The notes under the pieces were generated by a model. The model had not been told where the DNA came from. It did no database searches and saw only the letters and a list, made by a program, of their open reading frames with translations. Below are positions 1 to 12,284 of a DNA stretch of 64,000 nt, in pieces (the first letter of the stretch is position 1; the number at the start of each line of letters is the position of its first letter). The stretch covers positions 3,349,013-3,413,012 of the forward strand of contig JAPTHN010000037.1 of the NCBI GenBank assembly GCA_026936325.1, written 5' to 3'. The position numbers were made by a program, and so were the translations under genes. This stretch comes from Platynereis dumerilii (lineage: Eukaryota > Annelida > Polychaeta > Phyllodocida > Nereididae).

Positions 1-3000
1 ACTCATCAACAGCGCTTCACTGTGAGGCAAGAGGCAGCAGTAGCCTTCAGGATTTAAAGGTCTCCAGGCTTGCGATCTAAATTAAGCCAGGGGCTCAAAT
101 GGTCAACAATTAACCCTAATGTTTCTGCAACAATACATCCATCATAAGGCCTAGCCACTAAGCTAAGCAAGCTAAGCCACCCAGCAATAAACACAGAGGC
201 TGCCAGCTGCGTTAGCTCAGCCACTAAAGTGATGATAGCAATATCAGTGGTATCTTTCGCCTTCTGTTTTCAAGTTAACAGCAATGGCAGAGTTATAAAA
301 ATTAAAACTACCAACACTTAGATCACAACTTGGTAATTTCCTTCATGCACAAAACTTGCATTGTGTTCTTATCTGCCATCGTTCATAACAGAGTCTTCAT
401 TATGCATGCTAGTATGATGCTACATTGTAAAAACAAAGCTACTACTTGTGTATGTGTCATTTAAGATAAAAAACAGAATTTTAGATTGAATTCTATCATT
501 TCATTTGCCAGGACACCTGAAATTCTGGGACAATCAAGTATTTTATAGTCTTCACTGTAATGGTATTGCTTCAGGCCTATGCGACAATGTGACAACCATT
601 CCAAGAACCTGATTTCGAACTCTAATGAATTATTCAAACGCGCTGAATAGCACATGTAACGCTTTGTCCGACAGTCTTTCCTCACTCTTGTTTCAGCGAC
701 AGGTCTGGAACAAAAGCTTTTAGCAGTATCGCATTATTTCAATTGAGGAAATGCGGCATTAAAAATTTATTTGAGTGGCGGAAGTGAAACCTGGTATTGA
801 AAATAGTGGAAGTTAAAAACAAAGCAATCTGTTGCACATCACTCAACAATGTCTACAGTTGGAGATAAGTGTAAAATGTGGCAATTTATATTGATAGATG
901 AATGTCAACCTATCAAAAAATTGAAACAGATAAGCTGCAAACACCTAAAACACAGATTATATCTGCAATGCCAAGACACTCAGGGACAGAGATTCTGGCA
1001 GAAATGTAAAGAATAACATGTCATACTATTATATAGTAATCCATGGGAAATTTTTCTCATTCAATTCTTTGCGACCAGACGAATCGGATGGTGTGTTATC
1101 AGTCACTTTAAAACATTCCCATGGGAGGAGTTTCATTGGACAAAAGAACACGTTGACCAGTAAAAACAATTGGGCAGTTTTATACCTGCCCCTACTTTTA
1201 TCTAACAGGTGATTATAATGCTTGTCAACCAAGTTGCAGTCAAATATATAACAGGGAAGGTCTCGGTGGAGTCAAACCAGTCGAAAGAATGTATACAGGT
1301 GAATCATCAGTAGAAACACATACAGTGAACATGGGGGCATTACCTGCTGTATATACAGCAGTGGTCTGAATGTAATCAGACATGACTGTTGAGAGATAAT
1401 GAACACACACCCATCTATATACGCATGATATGATATACTGCAGCACTGGTTCGTAAGTCACAAGTGCAAAACATAATTTCTTCTTGCCAAAATTGAAGTA
1501 AATAGAGCATAAACAAAATAAACTTTTTCTGATAAATATAATCAGTCTATTTTTCAGTTTACCTGTAACATTCATGCGAAAAAAGCTCCTTAAAATGTCA
1601 CTAGCAACATGATGATCCAAAGACACTGAAATTCAGCACACTAAGCCATTACATTGTTTTTCCACATCAACATGCATTCAGAAACACTGCATGGAAAATT
1701 GAAAAAAAATACCATATATCATATCAACAAGAAACACACGGAATAACTAACTTTTTTAATCTATCAGATATATGTACAAGGCATTTTTGCACCAGGAAGT
1801 AGATCAGATTTATTTTTAGGCAAAAACATTTATAGAGAGAAACATAATTATCTACTGAGGGAGAAGAAATATGTACGACACAAAACGTGGGCGGATAGTT
1901 GATGATGCAAAAAATACATTTCAAATAAATCAAATTCATAATAAATCTCTTTCTCATGCAGTGGTAATAAAAACGCATGATATAATAAAAACATATATAA
2001 TATCATGAAATAGATGGCATGCTACACTTCAGGTGCTAATAACCATGAGATGAAAAACCACATGGATATAAGTGGGTTGGACCAGCAAAACAAGTAGGCC
2101 ACAGAGTGTATGCCAAGTAAGATAATAAATTATAAGGGATTGTCAGAATATGTCACATTGAGTAAACATATTCATAACTGACTGTGACAACTACAAGGCC
2201 ACATAGCCACAGAGGCATAGTCACTATTAGTCAGGTAGCAACACTGAAGCATAACCATTTACAGAAAGAGACACCTTTTTCCTGCATTGGATTTATGACA
2301 GTTCATTATTTGGTGTTTTACATGAAGGGAGACCTCCGTTCTACAAGACAGCGATGAAAAGTGCAGCCCTCTGACGAGAGCTCTTGAAAACTTGAAAATA
2401 TGGGAATTTACAGGAATTTTTCCAAAATACAGGAAATTAAAGGAGGCCAAAAAAATACAGGAATTATGGGAAATATAGGAGGAGCGAGCACCCTACACAA
2501 ATATCCAATCAAAATATTTTTACTTAGTATGCATAATATAGCACTACATGTATTACAGGTTATATTGATAGAAGCATATATACGCATCGACTCGTGTAGC
2601 CATCTGATCATGTCAATATATATCCTCTTAAGCATTGACCCATGAGGCCATGACCACAAAATTGTCATATTATAATATTAAATACAGTTTCACCAGAGAA
2701 CATAAACAGATGACCAGCTGCCAAAAATAAACATCATTATTAAAACATGCCCTCCATGTCAATATAATGACTCCATTTTAGTCCATTATGAGGTGATTCT
2801 TTAAACTACAATGACTGAATTTAAAGCATACATACAACATAATACACCAAATAACAGACGCAAGAGCCATATGTTTGACCGGAACCGAAGTCCAGCCACC
2901 AACTTACAAAATGTGAAATAGCGATGCAATGTTATGAAAACCCGGACTGACAAGGCAGTCTGTCAGTAAAGCAGTATAGACAGGCTAACACTATAAGGCT

Positions 3001-3618
3001 GCAGACTGGCAAAATTCCGGACAATTTGGGAATCAACTTGGAATCGAAGCAATAACAATCAGGTCCGCGGTCATAGAACTGAGTCCCAAGTACTCAGAAA
3101 TACATGCGAGTGCAGATACAGAGAGCAGTGCCAGAGCACCTGTAATGAAATGTTGTAACCTGCTCCTTAATGTGTCCACATGATGAGCAAGCCACCAGAC
3201 AGACAGAAAACAAAGAGAACTGGCAACAAAATTTAGGAGAAATTGTATTTCTGTGTCATACAAATATCTGACCACTTTACAAAAATATTTTTTTCATTTT
3301 TGGTGGCAATGGCGAAGGAAACAAGAACAGAACTTGGAAAGTCAAGATTCGACATCACACACCGAAGATCTAGATTTTCAACAGTCAAGAGTGCAGAGAA
3401 GTATCCATTTCGACAGCAAAATATTACGCAGCAATTTAAAATTTCCAAAAGCCCAAGACAGTGAAATTATAAATATCACATGTCTGAATATCTGACAATA
3501 ATTTTCGCAAGGTTCACTTCTCATTAATTTTAGACATTTTAATGAACAATTCAGACAACAATATTACACATTACACAATGTAATATAAGAATATAACAAG
3601 ATGGAATTGTGTACTTAC
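1..3618 (-). other. CAMK2 intron 4 (partial)
   Basis: This is the 5' part of the intron after CAMK2 exon 4; it opens with a GTAAGT donor at 3618-3613 on the minus strand and runs out of the window at position 1. I searched it for the next kinase exon (the VTGGELFEDIVAREY segment of the family) on the minus strand and did not find it, so that exon probably lies beyond position 1. Apart from a MITE relic at 2385-2497 and a motif near 3055 that recalls the AGGTCCGC minisatellite at 19.2 kb, I see nothing in it. Confidence 0.75.
2385..2497. repeat. Relic of a hAT-type MITE
   Basis: The segment matches the right half of the MITE at 7305-7690: the same run of GGAATTT / CAGGAATTTTTCC / AGGAAATTA-type words, then GGAGGCC, ending in GAGCACCCTAC where the better copy ends in GTGGGCACCCTG. 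The left terminus is missing. It is an old truncated copy lying in CAMK2 intron 4. Confidence 0.6.
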
Positions 3619-3673
3619 AAATCAAATACTAGATAGTGGAATCCTTCATCTTGTATACTGTCATGTAGTCGAA
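3619..3673 (-). CDS. CAMK2: CaM kinase II, coding exon 4
   Basis: Read on the minus strand, a TTTTCCAG acceptor precedes 3673 and a GTAAGT donor follows 3619. The 55-base exon completes a Val begun in exon 3 and encodes RLHDSIQDEGFHYLVFD, ending two bases into a Leu codon. This is the kinase N-lobe strand leading to the hinge (family: V-R-L-H-D-S-I-.-E-E-G-.-H-Y-L-.-F-D-L). The 55-base size and the phase agree with my recollection of the vertebrate genes. It joins exon 3 across a 330-base intron. The next exon should begin the hinge and VTGGELFED segment and is not in the window. Confidence 0.95.
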
Positions 3674-4121
<448 letters not shown>

Positions 4122-4918
4122 TCAAGATTTCCCTAGATTTTATTTATTAACTTTCATATCATCCTGGATGTTGAAAAATGCATGTGATTGAGGCAAGGAT
4201 ATCCATAAGGAAGTCCTAAGTTACTCCTAACTCCTGAAAAATATGACCCAGGCTCATAATATATCAGAAATAACAATGACTTACATGTACTTTATGGGGT
4301 TAAAGCTAGTATTTTGATAACTGAAATAAGTATGGCCTATGATCATATATTATACCGTCAATGTCGAACATGATAAATATGGTTAACCAGGCAATTAATC
4401 TTCAAGAAGTTCAACACCATGTATACAAACACAATAAATGCCTTTTAGTGTTTTTCGTTCTTCAACAAGTTAGATCCATTCTAAGAGGTTCTCTCTTTGA
4501 ACTTCGAAGTATTAGAAAGAATCATTAAATCCTTTCAGTTTTTTATTTTTGCAACAATCCATGATCAGTGATGATTAAACATGAATTTTTCATTCATGCT
4601 TCCATTTTAGAGCCAGCTTTTTAATCATGTTAATCACGTTATTATTTGTCCAGAAATAAAAGTTCCAAAGGTAAGCGTAATCTCAATTTTACAACACGCA
4701 CCTGATTATATTCATCACCCGATTACCTAAATATAGCAAATACATGATTAGCATCCCAGGATAGTACATAAGCTCAATCTTCAATGTCTTTCACTTAATT
4801 ATGCAAGCTAGATTACAGTTAATTCAATGATGATTAGCACAGCCAATTACACAACCAAGGATGTCCAGCTGCTCTAACCAGTGATTAAGAGAATCAGATT
4901 AGCACAATCTGGTCAGAT

Positions 4919-5124
4919 GGATGGATGGATGATTGGTGCTTTACGTCCTGTATTTTTGCACTTGGTAGGCTAATTAGGACAGGAGGAGGACACGACAATG
5001 AGGTGAAGGATGATTGAAACAGCTGTCCAACATAGGCCCAGGTGACCCGGCAAGAGCTGGATTCGAAACCCTGGACCCAGCGATTGGCAGCCCAGCATGC
5101 CACCGCTAGACCAACCCTCCCCCC
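4919..5124 (-). mobile_element. tRNA-derived SINE, full copy
   Basis: On the minus strand the element starts GGGGGAGGGTTGG, carries a pol III A box (TGGTCTAGCGG) and a B box resembling GGTTCGAATCC, then a body containing CTAATTAGCCTACCAAGTGC and ACGTAAAGC, and ends in a (CATC)n tail. It is flanked by a 17-base direct repeat, GCACAATCTGGTCAGAT (4902-4918 and 5125-5141), a target-site duplication. It is the reference copy for this family in the window. Confidence 0.92.
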
Positions 5125-7304
5125 GCACAATCTGGTCAGATAATTTGGGATTGGTCATCAATCCGACATCATTGTGACAATGGGATGGCACGTCAATTAA
5201 GGAATGGTCAATCTCTCCACGAGTCAGGTATGTTCATTTGCTGCAAAGAGCAAAATACGTCGCCATGGCAACGACGTAGTGGAGGACATAATGGTGGCAA
5301 CACGGTGGGGCGACATCCACACTTCAATGAGAACTCATCTAAAACTTTCGAAGGACGAAACCATCCCTTAATAGAAAATAAGGATGATTATAATACCTAA
5401 TAAGTGGACAAGAATCAACGTCATGGCATAATCTTAAAGAAATACAGCCTTTGGAGTCATGGTAGCAAGAACTTGGACGAATGGACATTTACACCATATG
5501 GAGGGGGTGCCAGGTTCAATTCCAGCACTAGGTTCTTGGGAGTCTCTAATTTGACCATGTCTGAGAGTTCACAAGCATCATACAGATAAATCAGACCTTT
5601 GCAGCTGTCATACCTTACATCAACATTTAAAAAGAAGATAGAAGGAAAATTTTCCTGTCAAAATTACTCAGAAAAGCCATTCGGAACCAGTGTTAACCAA
5701 AATGTGAATAATATTATGATTCTCGAGGAACTCCTGTGATTGATGTATCACCAAACTACCCAAAAAACTCATTTTTGGCAAGAAACAAAAGCTCTTAAGC
5801 CTAAAACATAGACAATTGCAAGGATTCGATTAGGAAAACCACACAGAGAGAGAAGACAAGGTAAATATTTCACAAGCAAGGAGCTGCGGAGTGAAAGTCG
5901 AGCCGAAAGTACAAGACACGTAACAAGACAAGTAAGGACTAAGTAAAAGACTCCTATAGAGCAAGTCGAATAGACAAGTCGAATAGACAAGAGCAAGAAG
6001 CAAAGCCTCACAATTCTAAGGGGCGGGCGACACAGCAGAACACCTCGGCTCATTAGTGAGGATATTCAATTTGCTAGCCTATGACATTAAACCAGGAGAA
6101 GGAGAGAGGCTGTCGTCTCAGCAAGCCTCAGCAGAATCACCACCCCAGGCTGTGTCATGGTGTTCTCAGATGGTGTTCACTGATGGCGCTACGCCATAGT
6201 AGCTCACAGTGGCTCTACATTATGTCCCCAGTCCACAGTCTGGTAAATGTAGCGTATTGAAACAACTGGAAAAAAATACATATTGTAGTAATTTTAAGAC
6301 CACCCACAACATGAGACCAGTCCCAACTCACACACACATAGACATACCATGTTCGGAAAACAAACCTTTACAAAGAATGTGGTGAAAATCTAGCATATAC
6401 CTCCATACAACAAATCACATAGATCTTTCCACAGCATCCTGGAGTAACGGTATCATGCGCAGTGGTCCATGCTGTATGCAACATGACCATCTGAAACTCT
6501 AGGACCTCGCAATATTAGAACACCCTTCTTCTCCAGAACACCATAAATATGCAATGGTATGGAAAACGAAGGTCCATCAACGTAAGGGCAGATGCCGGAC
6601 GGTGAACACTGAACACACTCAGTAATTCTCTGTATTGCAGTTTATTGCAGTAAAAGCATTGAAACAAAACCAGAAGAACATCATCAAGTCTATTAAAAAG
6701 ACAAGATGAAATGTGGTTTTTTGGGGGGGTTTTTTTTCCTGACTGCTGGGAAAGCAGATTTTAAGCCGAGTAATACTCAACGACTGCACCGGTCGGTGAC
6801 AGGCCAGATCTGAAGCATTTAAACAAGCAGCAAGATCAAGGCACTTTTTAAGTAGTATTGATTGATAGCAGTCAAATTGCATGATCAGCCTTCACCTTAT
6901 TACTGAGACTGGAGCTTTGCAAGTGCAAACCTCTTTGAGCTACAGGACTCACTTCGATATACATCAGTATATCCTGTATATATACTGCCTACTTTGAAAT
7001 CTAACTGCTTATGAAAATGATGTAGAGCTAGCATGTAGCATACACTATGTGTACCAACCTGATCTACATTAGCCAAAAATGAGCACAGAGATTGCCCGAA
7101 GCATTAGTGCAACAAGTCCAATACTCCGCAGGTAGCAGAAATTTGATATACTCAAGACTGATACAGCAATCATATAAAATTGTGATATATTGCATGCATG
7201 TGGAAGACGCAAGTTAGACATTGAGCATACACAGAAGTCGAGAGAGTCAAGAAGAGTAAAAGTAGGTTGTAGAAGCAGTGAGATAGATGTAGTAAATACA
7301 AACC

Positions 7305-7690
7305 CAGGGTGCCCACCAAACATCGCACAAAATATTATAGGAATATAGGAATTTTTACCGTATAGGAAAATATAGAAGGTTTTTGTCTATTTTAATAAGA
7401 CAATATAGGAAATATTCAATAACGAAACCATCGGCAAATCACGGGATCGCTCCCACCATAAGCCGAAAACTTCATGTCGTGGACAAAAATGTGTCTAAAA
7501 ATTCATATATCTGGGGGGAAAAGACTCCTTAAATTTGTGTCGTAGACAAAAATGTGCATATATACGCGCGAAATATCTTGAAAACTCGAAAAATATAGGA
7601 ATTTATAGGAATTTTTCCAAAATATAGGAAATTATAGGAGGCCTTAAAAATATAGCAATTATAGGAATTATAGGAGGAGTGGGCACCCTG
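7305..7690. mobile_element. hAT-type MITE
   Basis: A 386-base element bounded by perfect 12-base inverted repeats, CAGGGTGCCCAC (7305-7316) and GTGGGCACCCTG (7679-7690). The CAGGG terminus and the flanking 8-mers (TACAAACC, TTGAAACC; 6 of 8 equal) fit the hAT superfamily. The interior is an unusual monotony of TATAGGAATT-type words, and no transposase is encoded. A half copy lies at 2385-2497. Confidence 0.8.
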
Positions 7691-9460
7691 TTGAAACCCA
7701 AGCTCCCATTAAAGAAAAATATAAGAGGGCATATATCATTTTACTGCATCGTGCATGCACTTACATCAATGCATGTTATGAAGTCTCAGGTGCAGGGGAT
7801 TTGAAGGAAATGAACACATTCAACATGCTCAAAGCTACACATGCAAATGCAGGGAGTAATTTCGACTGTCGACAATCCTTGAATGCCATGCAATATTCAT
7901 CATCCGCGATTCATCCTTCTTCACTCAGGTTTCAAGCATCAAATGAAACTGCAATGCTAATTATAGCACTTTTTCCCAAAGGAACTTAAAATCATTTTTG
8001 TGTCTCTATGCTATGTGTGTATATTCGAAGTTCATCGTTCAGGTGAGTAACAGCGAGACTATCCGTACGAAAAATTTAAGTCTTATCAACATGATCGATT
8101 GGACCTTAGCATAACCAAGAAGACTTAGTGTAAGTAGTTAATTCAAGGGTTAATATGCTAGATCTGTTAAAATTCCTTATAATTTGGGTTTATACAATAG
8201 GCCACAATGACGCAGTTGGCCACAAATTCAAATCGGAGTCCATTCAGTTTTTCTCTTCATTTTAAAAAGCTGAAAGTAATTCAAACCTCCTCCAGAACCA
8301 TATGGAGACCAACTACTCAACTTTACCTACTCAGGGATAAAATTAATAATCCACATGCTGGTTTAATAACAAAGGAATGGTTTATCTCTCCACTATGAAA
8401 AACTACACGAGAAGTGCTGTTCAAACAAAACTGGTAAAGCAATTACGAAAGACAAATGAGGAAATTCCCATCAAAAATGTTATTATCAATTAGAAATGAA
8501 GGATAGCGGGCAGAAGCTTTCCAATAACAAACATTACAATCATGTTTCATTTCAATATTTGTGGCGTTTTGTCGTTATGCAAGTGTGTTGCTTTAAACTC
8601 CTGCAGCATAATGACTAGAGCAGGTGACAGCATGGCCTTGGACACGTCAAAAGGCAATAAAGAGAGAGATTGAGAATTCTGCGAGGATTCTCTTGCTTAA
8701 TATGTACGTGTATATTATATAGATGGATCGATAAAAAGGAAAAACAGATATATATATATAAGATACATTCTAGTGTCGAAAAAAGATATACACAGTACTA
8801 CACAGTGAACAGATGGTGCCTTTTAAAGGAATGTATAATATCAAATAGTCTGACTAATCGAAAAGATGGTAGGAGCTAGTTTTCACGTATTAACCCTATG
8901 GAAGGGTAATTCTGTTTGCTCGGCATAGGCTAAGCAGTCTTAATGCAGACTGTCTCATCTGGCAGTAACAGGAAACTCTTTGGCTTTGTATTGCTCGCCA
9001 TTGTCACAAGCAGAGATGCATCAACCCTCGTTGGAGCTCTTGTTAAATCTTGCTATACTATACATAATACATTTATAGAGCGTAGTTTAGAGGCGCATTT
9101 AGTCAATTATTCAGGGGTCTTTAGAGCGGCCAGCAGCTGCCTGGAGCGGTCAAACTGCTAGTTCATGCTGCATGATATTGATCGCAGCAAAGCAGTTTTC
9201 TGCAGTCTTTCTGCAGCACCTATAGCCATGTGCCTAGCACAGCAGTAAGACAAATAGCATTACTGGGAGCAATAGCAATACCAAGAGTCGTCTGAGACAC
9301 AACAATTCCAGAGCGATACAGGACAAATAGCTAGTCTGTGACACGGAGCCATAGGAGGCAACCATCGATGCTTCGCCAACTGCTAGCCTACATCATGAAA
9401 GCCAGACCAGTAGTACAATGACACCAGTGTGTATTTTTATTTAAAAAGTCTGCAAGAGCA

Positions 9461-9519
9461 GTGAGTGAGTGAGTTTGTGCTTTACGCCCCATCAGCACCA
9501 GTGTGGGCTATTTAGAGGC
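9461..9519 (-). mobile_element. Very short 5'-truncated SINE tail
   Basis: Only 59 bases are inserted (GTGAGTGAGTGAG, then GTGCTTTACGCC), yet a perfect 15-base duplication AAGTCTGCAAGAGCA flanks them (9446-9460, 9520-9534). The GCTTTACG core beside a tetranucleotide tail is shared with the tails of the other SINEs here, though the tail unit differs (GAGT instead of GGAT). GTGAGTGAGTTT-TTTACGCC repeats are familiar to me from mollusc genomes. Confidence 0.8.
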
Positions 9520-9949
9520 AAGTCTGCAAGAGCAATAATAGTTTTAATATCATTTACCAAGAAAGACAGTTTTACACTACAGACTAGTACAGAGACTAAA
9601 GACTTAGATCTGCTGATGGGACAAAAATGCCAGAGTAATTAGAAAAGCAAGTAAAGATACCTAAAGATCATTCAAGATGCATTGCAACAATGATGAAAAG
9701 ACCATTTAACTGCCCTAGTGCCAAAGATTCAAATTCGACACAAAATTCGACTTAAATTTTGTCAGTCTGCAGCGTCTCTTGCTTGCTTGTCTTTAGAGCA
9801 GCTACAGCAGACTGTTGTCAGTCAACATAGCTCTAACAATGCATAATAATTTAACTTTACACTAGTACATCAATAGATGTGGCAAGACTTTGCTCAATTT
9901 ATGTTTGCAGGTAAATGCAGCATTTGTTCCAAGATCATAGACCTAAGAA

Positions 9950-10120
9950 TGCATGATTAATACCAAGTTGCACTAGTTGGCCAAGTGATAGGGCTAGTGC
10001 TTTGTGTGTTATGCAATAAATACAGCTATTAGATTGCATGATAAACCAACTTGCACTAGTCACATTAGTAGTTAGGCTAGTGTTTTGTCTGAGTGTTACG
10101 AGGCATAACACCAGTGATGT
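9950..10120. repeat. Diverged two-copy tandem repeat
   Basis: Two related units of roughly 90 bases begin GCATGATTAATACCAAG (about 9950) and GCATGATAAACCAAC (about 10038). Both continue with TTGCACTAGT and GGCTAGTGYTTTGT. I see no coding capacity or terminal repeats. Confidence 0.6.
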
Positions 10121-10439
10121 GCTTTAAGATCATAGCTTTCCATTGCAGCCAGCCACTGGCTACTAATGTCAGTGTTAGCATAGTCACACAGACCCAGCCA
10201 CGATGCTGATATCTCTACTCAACTGCAGCTCTCACTCAACAGCAGTCGGCAATTATCTTGATTATGTGGAGGCTTTTGGCCATCAAATTAGTCCATGCAG
10301 TGTGCTCACTCAGACAAGGTTTGCTTTTGCGTCCCACTTGGACATCGCCTGACAGCGAGGAATCTGACAACAGCTGTCTAGCACGCAGGGCCAGATCAAG
10401 GTGATGCAGTTTTTGGTCAATCGAGTTGGTTTCTTGTGC

Positions 10440-11160
10440 TTGGTCACCAGGAATGACCAAGAACATGAACTAAGCAGGACACCTTACCTTCCCAGAATCA
10501 CTCCCAAAACAATTGGAGCATTACTACTACATCTATTACACTACTTCCCCCGGGTATCAATTGGTTGCCACAAGAGACCAAGGACGACTACAAGTGGCAA
10601 AGGTTACTAAGAGCAGACTATACAAATGGCCATTGGCCAAACTTTTAAGAATCTCAACAAGACTTATAAGGCTATTACAGTATTCCAATGCATCAATTAT
10701 TCAATCTGTTGATAGTCACCAGAAGAGACCAAGGATGACTACAAATGGCCAAGGTTACTGAGAACAGCTACAAATGGCAAAATCTTCCAAGAACTATCCC
10801 AGTATGTCCGTACTTTTGAAGTATCTGTATTAGGTATTCTTGAAGTCAATCCACAAGAGACCAAGAATGACGACATATAGCCAAGGTTACCAAGAACTGC
10901 TAAAAATGGCCTTACAGAATTTCCATCAAAAACCAGTACAATATCCCTCAGAGAACCAATAAGTCAATACACTAGTAACCAGATGAGACCAAGAATGACT
11001 GCAGATGGCCAAGGTTACCAAAAACTGCTACAAATGGCCAAACCTTTTAAGAACTATTACAAGACCTATCAGGCTATTACTGTATGATCATGCATTAACT
11101 ATTCAATCTACATGAACTACAATAGTCATAATAAGAGACCAGGGATAGCCTCAGTTTTCC
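10440..11160. repeat. Degenerate tandem array, units about 130-150 bp
   Basis: The phrase AGAGACCAAGGATGACTAC (with variations) recurs near 10573, 10724, 10856, 10985 and 11134. Each time it is followed by words like AAATGGCCAAGGTTACCAAG and GAACTGCTACAAATGGCC. Spacings are about 151, 132, 129 and 149 bases. The units are well diverged, so the array is old. There is no open frame across it. Confidence 0.75.
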
Positions 11161-12263
11161 TGAAGGACAATTCCATGCAGTTTAAGTTCGATCAACTCAT
11201 TTAACTGGTTGCAAGAAATTACCAACAATGGCTTCAAAGTAGGAATGGCAATCGCCATCAAGAATATTACAACATTGAAGAACTATTGACGTACGCACTT
11301 TTACAGTAATCTCCAGAAACTTTCAGTTCATAAATTTACTGGACACGGTGGAACTAAGGAAAGACATAATGACCAGCAATGGTCAGATGGTCATTGTCAC
11401 CAAGAATTCCTCTACCAAAAAGACAGACAACAGTGTAGATGACAGTTATTGTAACCAGGAATGACTACATTGTATTGTATTGCTCCAGAAAATAAGTTCC
11501 ACAAAATAATCACATACACAGTGGTCCACACACTGTGACTATCCCAATTCAGTATTCACAATACTTGCCAGATGTGATCGTAGCAAGAGTTTCGTGTTGT
11601 GACAAATAAACTTTATCTAATCTCATCACTGCCCACGCAGACAACCAGTATTCCAAATAGATTAAAGCAAGCCTCCAGAATAGCATCTGGTGACAGAAAT
11701 CTAAGGAGCTGTCCACCTGAGTCACAAGATAGTATCATGTATACAAAGATTGTCCTTGATAGTGACACAGAGCGTGTATATATACATCGAGTCTACTTGT
11801 CTGGCAGCCTCAGTAGGCGTAATACAACAAATGGTCACCACAAATAGTTCTAGTGGCCAGAAATACAATTCACCAATGATACCAATGACGCTGCGGTTAG
11901 ATGGATTAACATTAGACATAGATCTGATATTTTACATATCAGCCATCGGCGCCCATTGTGTGTAAAACTGTAAATCCTAACTTGATACAAGGGAGATTCG
12001 CATAACTTTACAACGACAAGTATACTCAAGAAGTACAGATTTATTAACCCGAAGCTAAGGACGACCATTGTCAACACAAGCGACCAACATTTAAGGCAAA
12101 CGTTTGAGCAACACAATGTAAGGGAACACGAGACACACGGATGCCTCGAGTAACCAGCTATGTCTCCAACAATGACTGAAACAGGAGGGCCGTATTCAAT
12201 ATTGCCTGACTGGCATGCTGGCCACCTGCCCATCCACCTTAGCTCACATTACATCATTATGGG

Positions 12264-12284
12264 CTGCTGCTGCTGCTGCTGCTG
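12264..12284. repeat. (CTG)7 microsatellite
   Basis: Seven uninterrupted CTG triplets in CAMK2 intron 2. No coding context is visible. Confidence 0.95.

Noticed and set aside
1240-1626. 128-codon minus-strand frame
   Set aside because: Low-complexity hydrophobic reading of AT-rich intron sequence with no family resemblance.
1-3618. CAMK2 exon 5
   Set aside because: I looked on the minus strand for the VTGGELFEDIVAREY segment with flanking splice sites and did not see it; it is presumably outside the window.
4894-5130. Functional tRNA gene (A and B boxes)
   Set aside because: The boxes belong to a SINE head: no cloverleaf continuation, a SINE body and a tetranucleotide tail follow, and target duplications flank it. 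The same holds for the copies at 32.7, 33.9 and 35.6 kb.
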